Notes: generated by a model from the letters alone, not told the origin. 40,552 bases of DNA from an uncultured Streptococcus sp. (GCA_934229725.1 CAKQDX010000018.1:1-40552), one strand, 5' to 3'; counted from the first letter of the stretch, positions 1-8,480 are shown. Made by a program: numbers and translations.

Positions 1-87
1 TTGGATTGTCGAGCAAGACGCAGTGGTTGAGTGGGCTCTACTACGCTGATTTCATCAGCTTTTACAGCCCTACTCAATTGTGCGGAG

Positions 88-133
88 GTGGGACAGAAAT
101 CGAATTCTAACGAATTACCGATTTCTGTCCCAC
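88..133. repeat. Perfect 15-bp inverted repeat, intergenic hairpin
   Basis: GTGGGACAGAAATCG at 88-102 is exactly complementary to 119-133, and the loop holds a smaller AATTC/GAATT repeat. The stem is long and has no clean T-run on either side, so it reads more like a dispersed streptococcal intergenic repeat than a simple terminator. It lies just past the stop of the ASCH-like fragment and could also end minus-strand transcription. Confidence 0.6.
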
Positions 134-142
134 TCTCATGTT

Positions 143-328
143 CTATAATGGATAAACCTTGCGAAATTCTTCTAAAACAACCTTGCTGTTAGGTGTAAAA
201 GTCATTCCTGCCTCTCTCAGCCACTCGACGAAACAGTCCTCATGAACCTGACGCCAATAGGCTAGGGATTTGTCACCTTCCCCTTCCTTATAGGCATGAT
301 CAGCAGACACTTGACGGAAGGGCTTCAT
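143..328 (-). pseudogene. C-terminal fragment of an ASCH-domain-like protein
   Basis: The 61 residues contain HAYKEGEGDKSLAYWRQVH, which resembles the C-terminal part of small bacterial ASCH-domain proteins (putative RNA-binding fold, normally about 130-150 aa). Only the last third or so is present. A TAG lies two codons before the first ATG, and the DNA upstream does not continue the family. I read it as a 5'-truncated remnant at the decayed edge beyond the str genes. The family assignment is from memory of the motif. Confidence 0.45.
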
Positions 329-459
329 CCGCTAGAGTGTAAAGATCGTAAGCTGAAGCAGTTGTTTTTTATCTGCTAAAATACTACCGTCATTAGCCCT
401 ACCAGTAGGACAAATAACCATAACTGACATATACTTAATACCAAGCATATCATTCAATC

Positions 460-549
460 TTATACTCTAAAGAAAATATCTGCTAAATTTGCAAACAATT
501 GTGCTATCAATAATTTGGCAAATGAATTAGAAATACAACTTTTAAGTTC
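460..549 (-). pseudogene. N-terminal stub of a second MFS-type transporter
   Basis: In a frame different from strC, overlapping its last few codons, the minus strand encodes NSFAKLLIAQLFANLADIFFRV followed by TAA. This looks like the first membrane helix of an MFS permease (N-S-F-x-K-L-L-I-x-Q, then L-A-D-x-F-F-R). Nothing downstream continues the protein, so it seems a gene start whose body was deleted. It is too short to be sure. Confidence 0.35.
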
Positions 550-1633
550 TTTTCTCTCTGTTAGAAAATGAATAAGATACTAAGCAACAAAGAGCTACTA
601 TACCAAATATTAAATAATTGCTCCTAATACTAAAGTTATCAGCAAAAATACCAGCTAGGAAATCAGCTAACATAAAACTAATCGAAATAAACAAATTATA
701 TACTGACCATGATACTGCTCTATTTTTTTCTATTGACATATTAAATTTATAATAAAAATGATTATTGTAGTTGGAATTAAGAACACGCATTAATAAAAGG
801 ATTATAATTTGGATGATTAGATTAGTTTGAAAAAACATGAGTATAGCTAATACTGGTAACATCAAGCTTACTTCAAACTTAATTTTTAGATAACTCCCCA
901 AAGCCATAGATATATTAAACATAAATAGTATAATTCCCAGCATATCTAGTGAAAGTCCCTGTTCATTTAAGAATATCCCTGCATAAGAATTGCTAATCAT
1001 AATTAGAGTTGAGAATGCTACTCCTAATATTATTAATAACCATGGAATATTTTGAATATTATCGAGACTAAAAAATTTTTGTTTATTATTTTGTTCCTTT
1101 TTAATCTCGGGTAATCCTATTAAATATAATAGACTGAAAATTACAAATACAATGGATATAATAATAGGATAAATATAATTCCTATGCAATAAAGGTGGAG
1201 ATATAATCGTAATAATAGCAATAAAAATATATTTTAATGTGTTGAGATTTTTCAAAAATGATTTATATACAACTTCGTCATCAATTATTTCAAAATTATA
1301 AGAAATAAGAACTCCTGAAGATAATGATTCTGACAATCCAAAAAATATCGCTGAAATATATATTATATTTGATTTTCCAAACAATAGGCCCCATAATGCT
1401 AAAATTAATAATAAATTTGAAATAGCCAAAATTTTCTTGTAACCAATCTTACTTGAAATATAACTTAAAGGAATATCAAAAACTGAACCACATAGCTCAG
1501 TAATAACTGATAAAGTAGCTATTTCTGTGAACGAAAAACCTAAGTGCTTTAATAGTAAAATTCCTACAAAGTAGTACGGTAATCCAGATAGAAACATATT
1601 CATTCCGTATAAATTAAAAATCTTCTTACTCAT
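542..1633 (-). CDS. strC: MFS-type exporter of the streptide cluster (StrC-like)
   Basis: This 363-aa polytopic membrane protein has about ten to twelve hydrophobic helices and an MFS-like loop between helices 2 and 3 (S-Y-I-S-S-K-I-G-Y-K-K around residues 57-67). Its start overlaps the strB stop by 4 nt (ATGA), so the two are translationally coupled. In the S. thermophilus str cluster the third gene is a transporter thought to export (and possibly help mature) the crosslinked peptide; position and type match here. It is slightly shorter than a standard 12-helix MFS protein (about 400 aa). No terminator is obvious after the stop. The role in export is inferred from context. Confidence 0.8.
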   Translation of the reverse strand: MSKKIFNLYGMNMFLSGLPYYFVGILLLKHLGFSFTEIATLSVITELCGSVFDIPLSYISSKIGYKKILAISNLLLILALWGLLFGKSNIIYISAIFFGLSESLSSGVLISYNFEIIDDEVVYKSFLKNLNTLKYIFIAIITIISPPLLHRNYIYPIIISIVFVIFSLLYLIGLPEIKKEQNNKQKFFSLDNIQNIPWLLIILGVAFSTLIMISNSYAGIFLNEQGLSLDMLGIILFMFNISMALGSYLKIKFEVSLMLPVLAILMFFQTNLIIQIIILLLMRVLNSNYNNHFYYKFNMSIEKNRAVSWSVYNLFISISFMLADFLAGIFADNFSIRSNYLIFGIVALCCLVSYSFSNREKRT

Positions 1634-2949
1634 AAGTTACAAACTGGGTCTCTAAAATATTTTGGACTCTTCTCCTTAATCAAGTTAACATAGCAGCCAC
1701 CCTCGCAAATTTTTAACAATCCACAAGATAAACACTTAGAATTCTTCGTTCTAAAAGAACGAATCCCTCCATACAACGGATCATCATACCAAACATCTAA
1801 CAAATCTTTTTCAAAGGCATTCTGCTTAGTTTGATTAACTCCTAAAAAAGCAATGCAAGGCAAGATATCCCCATTAGACATTATTTCCATCTTAGTATAT
1901 TTTGCACGACATCCATAATACATTTCGTCAAACTCTGAAAATTCAATTGAATTATTTATCAACTCCGGATAAGCGGTGAAAAGATGACATCCCTCAGTAG
2001 CAAAATTTAAATTAGCTTCCCGTTGAGTTATATAATCTGTAACATACTCATTCAACCTTCTCAAATCAGCTAAATCGTATTTTTTCTTTATTTTCGTATA
2101 TCCTGTTACCTCAGAATAATTAGCTACTGAAAATCTATCTATTTTATTCTCTATACAAAAATCAACCAATTCTATAATCTGCTCATAGCTTTGCTTTGTA
2201 TACACTGCATTAATTCTACATTTTTTTCCAACCTCTTTAAAGTACTTCGCTAATTTAATTTGTCTATCAGGTCTCACCCCCATTAATTCAAAATTTAATT
2301 TAGGATCTAAAGTCTGCAAAGATAAAACCGGTGTAATATATTTAGATTTAACTAGAATTTCCACTGTACTTTTCTTTATTAATTGGGCATTAGTTGTTAT
2401 AGTAGTCTTTATCTTCAGTTCTTCACAAGCTATCAACAAATTATCAATATCAAAATATCTAGTCGGTTCCCCTCCTAAAATTGAAACACTTAACACTCCA
2501 TTATCTTTTGCTTGGCGCAAAATTCTTTCCCAATCTTTAGCAGGTTTGGCATTTCTATCTTCACGATTTGCTAAAAAACAAAAACCACATTTTAAATCAC
2601 AGTACATACTGGGGTATATTACTAGTTCAAGCGGAAAACTCAATATGTTATGTTTTTTTAATTTTGCTACATGCTTTCTCGCATTTTGAAGAGTCTCGTC
2701 AGGATTTTTCGATGATCCCTCAATATTATTATCAGAATAGATATTTAATAAGAGTACTCGCTCTAGTTTTCCTGCTTTTATTTCTTTCTTAAAAAAGGAC
2801 GTAGCAATTTCAAAACCATGATTTTGAACCAAATAAAGAAAATAAGCTTCACTCTCATCTAACTCAATTCGGTCAAAAGTTACTTTATTTATCAAAATTC
2901 CACCAAACTTTTCTAGTCTAAATAAAAAATCTTCTGAAATTGTCATCAT
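1630..2949 (-). CDS. strB: Radical SAM/SPASM peptide-crosslinking enzyme (StrB-like)
   Basis: This 439-aa protein carries the radical SAM motif C-x3-C-x2-C at Cys117, Cys121 and Cys124 (YCDLKCGFC). The SAM-contact segment SILGGEPT follows. The C-terminal SPASM region is Cys-rich (YGCRAKY, LPCIAF, KCLSCGLLKICEGGCY, DPVCNL) and would bind auxiliary 4Fe-4S clusters. Residues 1 to about 100 probably hold the leader-recognition part. In the known streptide pathway this enzyme forms a carbon-carbon bond between Lys and Trp side chains of the precursor. It lies 69 nt after strA and overlaps strC. ATG ATG at 2949 follows an AAAGGT ribosome site. Identity rests on the enzyme class plus the neighbouring strA sequence. 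Confidence 0.9.
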   Translation of the reverse strand: MMTISEDFLFRLEKFGGILINKVTFDRIELDESEAYFLYLVQNHGFEIATSFFKKEIKAGKLERVLLLNIYSDNNIEGSSKNPDETLQNARKHVAKLKKHNILSFPLELVIYPSMYCDLKCGFCFLANREDRNAKPAKDWERILRQAKDNGVLSVSILGGEPTRYFDIDNLLIACEELKIKTTITTNAQLIKKSTVEILVKSKYITPVLSLQTLDPKLNFELMGVRPDRQIKLAKYFKEVGKKCRINAVYTKQSYEQIIELVDFCIENKIDRFSVANYSEVTGYTKIKKKYDLADLRRLNEYVTDYITQREANLNFATEGCHLFTAYPELINNSIEFSEFDEMYYGCRAKYTKMEIMSNGDILPCIAFLGVNQTKQNAFEKDLLDVWYDDPLYGGIRSFRTKNSKCLSCGLLKICEGGCYVNLIKEKSPKYFRDPVCNL

Positions 2950-3018
2950 ATTGAATACCTTTCTAAAAAAGCAGAGGAAAATATAGCCTCTGCTTAACTT
3001 ATGGGATAAATTACTTTA

Positions 3019-3111
3019 TCACTTCCAGCCGTCACCTTTTGCCATCACCTTCCAGCCGTCACCTTTTGCCATTGAACTAGACTCAAGGACTTTTTCAAGC
3101 TCTTTAGACAT
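3019..3111 (-). CDS. strA: Streptide-type RiPP precursor peptide (StrA)
   Basis: This 30-codon ORF starts at an ATG 8 nt after AAAGGAG. The leader begins MSKELEKVLE and the C-terminus reads MAKGDGWKVMAKGDGWK. The known streptide is the 9-mer AKGDGWKVM with a Lys-Trp side-chain crosslink, and that 9-mer is present here intact. The gene sits directly before a radical SAM/SPASM gene, as in S. thermophilus. The 24 nt encoding MAKGDGWK occur twice, identical at 3022-3045 and 3049-3072, separated by one Val codon. As I recall, the S. thermophilus precursor ends in WE where this one ends in WK. The repeat could give a second core or be a recognition tail. Confidence 0.92.
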   Translation of the reverse strand: MSKELEKVLESSSMAKGDGWKVMAKGDGWK

Positions 3112-3142
3112 ATTTGGTACTCCTTTCGAATATGATACTGTG

Positions 3143-3184
3143 ATTATATTCCTTTTCAACACTTACAATAAAATATTCCCATAT
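3143..3184 (-). promoter_or_regulatory. strA promoter with putative Rgg box
   Basis: On the minus strand TATAAT (3143-3148) lies about 30 nt before the strA ATG. No good -35 is present (TTATTG at the right place), as expected for an activator-dependent promoter. The motif ATATGGGAATA (3174-3184) begins its GGG 32 nt before the -10. The same motif at the same distance precedes the shp -10, so it is the likely Rgg-SHP binding site. Confidence 0.7.
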
Positions 3185-3193
3185 TTGCATTTT

Positions 3194-4054
3194 CTAACTA
3201 CTAGCTAAAATTTTTTCTAAATGTCCTTCATAAGTCTTTGCTAAGTGATGACTTCCTGCTAATTTCATCGCTCCAACACACTTCTTCATTTCAATAATTG
3301 CTTTCACATTTCCATCCTCTTTATATTGATAAAGATTTTGTGCATACTTAAAGACTAAACGTTCATATACTTCTGTCTCAATAAAAAAGCATTGATTTAG
3401 CTGCTTTTCAAAATATAAAGCATCCATAAATTTTTCTCTTTCAACACATGTAATATATCCATTTAAAAGCATCGTTGAAATTAATCGTCTGTTATTTGGA
3501 ATTTCTTTGTAAAAATCAGAACGCCTAAACATTTCTCTTGCTAAGACAATGAAAACATCATGATTTAATACATCTAAAGTATTCGAGAAAATCAATAACT
3601 CATAGTACCCCCAGTATTCTACACTAAAGAGATAATCTGTTAAATATGTCAAATCATCCTTTGTATAGTAAGTTTCTCCTGATAAATCCTGTAGACGAAT
3701 TTTCAATAAAATAATATTGATTTGATGAAATTTTTCTTGCCTATCTTCCAGTTCCATCTGAGAATAAAGTAATTTTTTCATACCTTCTACGTCACGTGTT
3801 GACACAAAATGACGTACTTTCGATAACAGTTCGTTTAACTCATCTCTATGAAAATCATGGACCGCATACATAAATTCATCTATTGGCATATTGATTTCAT
3901 CTAAAATAAACATGAACTTTGAAATCGTTAAATCTGTTTCTCCTTTCTCAAATCGAGAGAGCTGAGACGTTGATATACCAGCCTTTGCGACGTCTTTTAA
4001 TCGTAATCCTCTCGATTCTCGAAACTTTTTAAAAATTTCTCCAAATTTTTTCAT
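3194..4054 (-). CDS. rgg: Rgg-family quorum-sensing transcription regulator
   Basis: This 286-aa protein has an N-terminal XRE-type HTH (residues about 5-62; RLKDVAKAGISTSQLSRFEKG) followed by an all-helical C-terminal domain of the Rgg/TPR-like type that binds a short imported hydrophobic peptide. Length and layout are typical of Rgg. It is divergent from the shp gene and lies just upstream of strA in the same direction, the standard arrangement for SHP-responsive Rgg regulators. It is expected to activate shp and strABC once SHP has been imported by the Opp/Ami permease. The ATG at 4054 follows GGAGGTG. Partner specificity is inferred from adjacency. Confidence 0.92.
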   Translation of the reverse strand: MKKFGEIFKKFRESRGLRLKDVAKAGISTSQLSRFEKGETDLTISKFMFILDEINMPIDEFMYAVHDFHRDELNELLSKVRHFVSTRDVEGMKKLLYSQMELEDRQEKFHQINIILLKIRLQDLSGETYYTKDDLTYLTDYLFSVEYWGYYELLIFSNTLDVLNHDVFIVLAREMFRRSDFYKEIPNNRRLISTMLLNGYITCVEREKFMDALYFEKQLNQCFFIETEVYERLVFKYAQNLYQYKEDGNVKAIIEMKKCVGAMKLAGSHHLAKTYEGHLEKILASS

Positions 4055-4074
4055 ACTACACCTCCATCACGCAT

Positions 4075-4116
4075 ATATGGGAATAATTTTCATTTGCTTT
4101 CATCATATCATACAAT
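4075..4116 (+). promoter_or_regulatory. shp promoter with putative Rgg box
   Basis: TACAAT (4111-4116) serves as the -10, and the -35 position reads TTTCAT, which is poor. ATATGGGAATA is at 4075-4085, its GGG starting exactly 32 nt before the -10, as at strA. The same stretch must also carry the divergent rgg promoter. Confidence 0.65.
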
Positions 4117-4144
4117 AAAGAAAAACAAAAGTGAGGATTATCAC

Positions 4145-4216
4145 ATGAAAAAGCAAAATTTACTAACACTTCTTCTTGTCGTATTTGAAGGCATTATCGT
4201 TATCGTCGTGGGATAA
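4145..4216 (+). CDS. shp: SHP pheromone precursor (short hydrophobic peptide)
   Basis: The 23-codon ORF begins MKKQNLLTLLLVVF and ends EGIIVIVVG, preceded by GTGAGGA 8 nt before the ATG. It has the SHP pattern: two Lys after Met, a Leu/Val-rich core, then a Glu that starts the mature C-terminal peptide. EGIIVIVVG is the mature form reported for the SHP paired with Rgg in the S. thermophilus streptide locus, as I recall. SHP precursors are generally processed and exported by membrane peptidase and PptAB, then re-imported. The stop codon TAA coincides with the first base of the IS terminal repeat, so this gene has lost its native downstream sequence. Confidence 0.9.
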   Translation: MKKQNLLTLLLVVFEGIIVIVVG

Positions 4217-4245
4217 AGAGTCTGGGACAAAAGTCCTTTAGCTCC

Positions 4246-4276
4246 AAAAAGCAACGGTTTTATGCCGTTGCTTTTT
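4246..4276 (+). terminator. Hairpin with T-run at the left end of the IS
   Basis: AAAAAGCAACGG and CCGTTGCTTTTT pair perfectly around a 7-nt loop. The hairpin lies between the left terminal repeat and the transposase start, where it would block transcription entering from shp and shield the transposase. For the interrupted shp unit it now acts as the first terminator. Confidence 0.7.
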
Positions 4277-4339
4277 GCATGATTGTGATAGTCTTGGTGA
4301 AATAGAATTGGCCAAAAAACCATTTAGAAAGGCCATCCC

Positions 4340-5855
4340 ATGCACATTCGCTATAACACAAATCAAACAACTTTACCACTAGAACTTGCTTGCATCTTAC
4401 CTCAAGACCACATCGTTTTCACCATCGAAAAGGTTGTCAATGCACAAGATGACAGTTACTTCCAGGCCTTCTATCATGCCTTCGGTCGTCCGTCTTATCA
4501 CCCTAAAATGCTTGTATCTACTCTTCTATTTACCTATTCACAAGGAATTTTCTCTGGTCGAAAAATTGAAAAAATGATGATTAAAAATCTCGTTATTCAA
4601 TACCTAACAGGACAGTTGGTTGTCAGCTACCGTACCATCAATCGTTTTCGAGTCGCTGAAGGGATGGAAGACCTCATTCGTAATCTTTTCATCGACCTCA
4701 ATCTTCGTTTAAAAATAGAAGAGTTAGTGACCTTAGATTGTTTGTTTATTGACGGAACTAAGATTGAAGCTAACGCCAATAAGTACAGCTTTGTTTGGAA
4801 AAAAGCGACAGAAAAATTATCCGCTAAACTTCAAGAACAGATGCAGGTCTATTTCCAAGAAGAAATCACAACTCTTATCCATCAAGCTATTGAACTGGAT
4901 ACACAAGAGCCTATCTCCTCAGAACAGTTGACTGAGTTCGCTCAGCTTCTTGAAGAAGAATTGGCTGAACTAAGCCATGATATTGAGGAAACACCAGTTA
5001 AAGGAAAGGACGAACGTAAAACTCAACGTCGTAAGCTCAAGAAAGTCCTGCGTAAAGTTAAGGATGATTTTTCAGTACGTGCTGAAAAAGATGAGAACTA
5101 TCAAGAGACATTTGAAGGGCGCAACAGCTTTTCTAAAACCGATCCAGATGCCACTTTTAGGCGGATGAAAGAAGACCATATGAGAAATGGACAACTTAAG
5201 GCTGGTTATAATCTTCAAATCGCTACTGAAAACCAATTTGAGCTTCACTATGATGTCTTCTCAAATCCAACAGACACCAGCATGCTGTTTCCTTTTTTAG
5301 AAAGCTATCCACATGAGTTAAAAAGAGTTGTCGCCGATGCGGGATACGATAGCGAGGAGAATCTTCTCACCTTGGATAGGATGGGTGTTGATCATTTGAT
5401 TAAATATAGTCTTTTTGATAAGGAACAGAAGAAAAAACACAAAGAATCTGATAGGAATTTGGATAATTGGACTTACGATGGGACGGCTGATTCCTACACC
5501 CATCCAGAGGGGTGGGTATACCAGTTTGACCACGTCAAACACAACCATACCACGACAGGTTTTAAACAGGAAATCAGGGTTTATAAGGCAGAACAACCTG
5601 AATCAGCTCCTCAAAATGAACGTACGCTATCAGCACTTAAAAGTAAAAGAAAGTCAAACGCTTTTATCTGACGAAGGTAGACAAATTTTCGCTCAACGCA
5701 AGATTGATGTGGAACCTGTCTTTGGTCAGATAAAGGCTTGTTTGGGTTACAAGAGACGTAATCTAAGAGGCAAACGACAGGTTAAAATTGACATGGGATT
5801 GGTTCTCATGGCCAATAACCTCCTAAAATACAATAAGAGAACGACTCAAAATTAA
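4340..5855 (+). pseudogene. IS1182-type DDE transposase, frameshifted
   Basis: The first 443-aa reading frame starts MHIRYNTNQTTLPLEL and has the IS1182 N-terminal DUF772-like region (FGRPSYHPKMLV) and the catalytic segments DCLFIDGTKIEANANKYSF and VVADAGYDSEEN. The final part (RQIFAQRKIDVEPVFGQIK, with the last catalytic Glu near VEPVFGQ) lies in the next frame. The shift is near 5625-5635, equal to one extra or two missing bases. There is no slippery heptamer there and IS1182 transposases are usually a single frame, so this copy is most likely inactive. Full length would be about 505 aa. Confidence 0.85.
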
Positions 5856-5894
5856 AAAGCTAGAGTTCCACAATTGGAAATCTCTAGCTTTTTT
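5854..5894 (+). terminator. Rho-independent terminator after the transposase
   Basis: A long stem pairs AAAAAGCTAGAG with CTCTAGCTTTTTT, with an inner TTCC/GGAA pairing. It begins at the transposase stop codon and lies inside the IS. Confidence 0.8.
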
Positions 5895-6019
5895 GTGGTT
5901 GAAAACTATTTTTGTCTCGGACTCTTGAATTATTTAATCACCTAGAGATTTGATAGGAAAAATTAATAATTGAAACTGGAAAGGGAAAAAGTTCTCTAGA
6001 TTCTTAAATCATATTAATA

Positions 6020-8053
6020 TTAACGACCACGTCGCAATTCGCCAGTTCTGGCATCACAAAAAAGACGTTTACCACCAACATAAACATGGCGACCTTTCAC
6101 TTGACGACCTGAAGCGTCAAAATAAAGGTGTTTACCATTGACAACCTGTTGTCCTGTCACCGCTTGACCAGCTGCGTTGAAATAATACCAGCAGCCACGT
6201 GTCACTTCGACAAGACGGTTTGCAACTTGTTCACCTGTGTGGGCATCAAAGTAACATTTCTTACCATTGATAGTAAGCACTTTACCTTTAACTTGCGCAC
6301 CATTGTTACCAAAGTAATAAACCTTATCGTTAATGGTTTGAAGGCCTGTTACCTTGTAACCTTGTTGGTTGAGGTAAGCCCATTGGTTAGCTGCCATTTG
6401 GATGAACTGGTTGATGGCTGCTTCACCAGTGACAGCGTCATAATAACGCCCTTCAGCCCAGCCACCTTTTAACTGACTGTGATCTTTGTTGAAGTAATAC
6501 TGTTTGCCATCAATCACTTTTGCTCCTTGAACAAGATTTCCTGAAGCATCAGCGTAATACCAGTTGTTATTTTCAAAGATAAAGCGTGACACAGCCATTT
6601 CACCCGTTTGAGCAGAAATGTAGTAACTTGTGCTACCTTGATTCACCAATTGACCTTTGATTTGACGGCCTTCTGCATCAAAACAGTATTCCTTACCATT
6701 AATGATACGCTTCCCTGTCACAGCATATCCATGTTCATCTAAGTAGTACCAAGCTTGGTTTTCTTTATTTTGAACAAAGGTGTTAACCGCCATGTAACCA
6801 GTATCTGGAATGAAGTAACGGATATGACCGTCAGCAAAACGAATAAATTTATCTTTAGCTTGGATACCTGTTTGCGTGTCAAAGTAGAAGGTCACACCAG
6901 ACATTTCAACGAGGCCAGTTGCCATATGTCCATAGCAATCAAAGTAGCGGACATCTTTGCGGTAGCCTGCAAAATCGTAGAAACCATTAATGGCTTTGAC
7001 ACCATTTTTATCATAGTAATAAGTGTAGCCGTCGCCACCTTTAAGAAGATAGTCACGAGCTTGAAGACCATTATCTAAGAAATAATAAGTCTTACCATCG
7101 ATAACGTGCTCACCTTTCACTTTTTGGCCGTTTTGGTCAAAATAATACCATTGATTTTCACCTACACGGACAAATGATGACTTGTGAGTGTTTGAATCTA
7201 CACTTGGTTTTGTCACACCAGAGATGATTTGATAGCCTGAATTATTTCGTTTGTTTCCTTGTGTAATGATAGTGACATTCGGAGTTGAACCATTTGAATT
7301 TGTCACTGACACATTAGGAATCAATTTATTTGAATTTGAAATAATGGTTACATTTGGAGTCGTTCCAGAAGCTGTAATCGTGATTGTTGTGTTACGACGA
7401 CCATTCAAATTAATGGCATTCAAATCAGGCCAATTCGTCGTAAATGCCGCAAATCCACTAGCATCAGATGATGAAGACCATGATGACGAAGACGAGTAAG
7501 AATACCATGCAGAACTTGATGAGCTTGAAGAACTTGACGAACTAACACTCACTGACGCAGAACTGCTACCTGATTGATAACCTGAACCAGGTGTTGTTGT
7601 ATTAGAGGTCTGTGTTTCAGTAACTTGTGCACCTTGTGAAGCCTGTGAAGTACCTGAAGACACACTTCCTTGACCAGTACTTACTACCTCTCCACCACTA
7701 GTTGCTCCAGCACCAATAACAGACGCTGATGAGCCTTCTGTTGAATAAGATGATGACGCCTCGTATCTTGCAGTCATTTGACTTCCAGAGTTTGACGGCA
7801 CCGCTGACACGTAAGTAGCATCTTCTGTTAAGGTTGGCGTATAGCTTTGATTAACCAGTGATGCACTTGATTCAATACCAGCATCTGATTGTTCATAACC
7901 GCCCTTATTAGGAACCGGCACCTCATCTGCCTTTGCAGATTGATCTGTCAAAAAGGCACCACCTGCTAAAGCAACCATTGACAGAGTACTAACTCCGATA
8001 GTCACCCAATTTTTCTTAACCTTGTGTAGCTTAAATCCAACTTTCTTTTCCAT
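6020..8053 (-). CDS. Secreted YG-repeat glucan-binding protein with poly-Ser region
   Basis: The start MEKKVGFKLHKVKKNW is a KxYKxGKxW-type signal peptide, cleaved probably after AKA (about residue 42). The ATG at 8053 has AAAGGTG before it; an upstream in-frame ATG at 8122 would add 23 odd residues and hide the signal. Mature protein: residues about 99-198 are Ser-rich with two runs of Ser; about 219-268 hold three copies of a TPNVTII-like motif; about 291-677 are cell-wall-binding/YG repeats (N-Q-W-Y-Y-F, G-x-A-V-T-G, Y-Y-F-x-x-x-G-x-Q-V-K-G) that bind alpha-glucan. No GH70 catalytic domain and no LPxTG are present, so it should be attached through glucan. Total 677 aa. Confidence 0.85.
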   Translation of the reverse strand: MEKKVGFKLHKVKKNWVTIGVSTLSMVALAGGAFLTDQSAKADEVPVPNKGGYEQSDAGIESSASLVNQSYTPTLTEDATYVSAVPSNSGSQMTARYEASSSYSTEGSSASVIGAGATSGGEVVSTGQGSVSSGTSQASQGAQVTETQTSNTTTPGSGYQSGSSSASVSVSSSSSSSSSSSAWYSYSSSSSWSSSSDASGFAAFTTNWPDLNAINLNGRRNTTITITASGTTPNVTIISNSNKLIPNVSVTNSNGSTPNVTIITQGNKRNNSGYQIISGVTKPSVDSNTHKSSFVRVGENQWYYFDQNGQKVKGEHVIDGKTYYFLDNGLQARDYLLKGGDGYTYYYDKNGVKAINGFYDFAGYRKDVRYFDCYGHMATGLVEMSGVTFYFDTQTGIQAKDKFIRFADGHIRYFIPDTGYMAVNTFVQNKENQAWYYLDEHGYAVTGKRIINGKEYCFDAEGRQIKGQLVNQGSTSYYISAQTGEMAVSRFIFENNNWYYADASGNLVQGAKVIDGKQYYFNKDHSQLKGGWAEGRYYDAVTGEAAINQFIQMAANQWAYLNQQGYKVTGLQTINDKVYYFGNNGAQVKGKVLTINGKKCYFDAHTGEQVANRLVEVTRGCWYYFNAAGQAVTGQQVVNGKHLYFDASGRQVKGRHVYVGGKRLFCDARTGELRRGR

Positions 8054-8093
8054 TACATACACCTTTCTATGCTTTTTCCATTTAACACCTAAT

Positions 8094-8122
8094 ATGATAA
8101 GCCATATCAATAGCGAATACAA
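8094..8122 (-). promoter_or_regulatory. Candidate promoter of the glucan-binding gene
   Basis: Minus strand TTGTAT (8117-8122), 17-nt spacer, TATCAT (8094-8099), ending about 40 nt before the ATG. The boxes are only fair matches. Confidence 0.4.
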
Positions 8123-8480
8123 TTACAGTCGCATAACCCTAATCTCATAAGACTAACCTTCTAGTCATATTTCTCACGGAAAAGCAAGGTAACGCTATGT
8201 AACCCATACTTTTTTATCTTAGAAAGCTTTTTTAAAAAATCTCTTATATTTTGTTAAATGACAAAGAAAGCCTCGCTTTCAATTGTTTTCAGCCCTTATA
8301 CATTAGAGCAAATGAGCGTCCTTTGTAACCAAAGTAAGCCCTATATGGCGAATATTTTACGTAAACCTTATTATTTACTTACACTATATTGATAATTTTA
8401 GAAAATAAAAAACAAGCCAAACAACTTGCGTAAACGCTTAAAAGCTTGTCTAACATGACTTTATACTTACTAAAGGAGAG

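Larger units (their letters stand above)
4216..5926 (+). mobile_element. IS1182-family insertion sequence
   Basis: The element is bounded by imperfect terminal inverted repeats: AAGAGTCTGGGACAAAA at 4216-4232 and the complement of AAGAGTCCGAGACAAAA at 5910-5926 (15 of 17 match). It is about 1.71 kb and contains one transposase gene. No target duplication is visible next to the repeats; flanks read GGATA and GAATT. IS1182 elements often land in hairpin sequences, so this copy may have entered the original shp terminator. The exact ends could shift by a few bases. Confidence 0.8.

Noticed and set aside
2568..2792. 74-codon plus-strand ORF inside strB
   Set aside because: Antisense shadow of a well-supported radical SAM gene.
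4141..4323. 60-codon minus-strand ORF across the shp/IS junction
   Set aside because: It is antisense to shp and the IS end, with no family resemblance or ribosome site.
5600..5660. Programmed ribosomal frameshift in the transposase
   Set aside because: No slippery heptamer or downstream structure is apparent, and IS1182 transposases are usually one frame.
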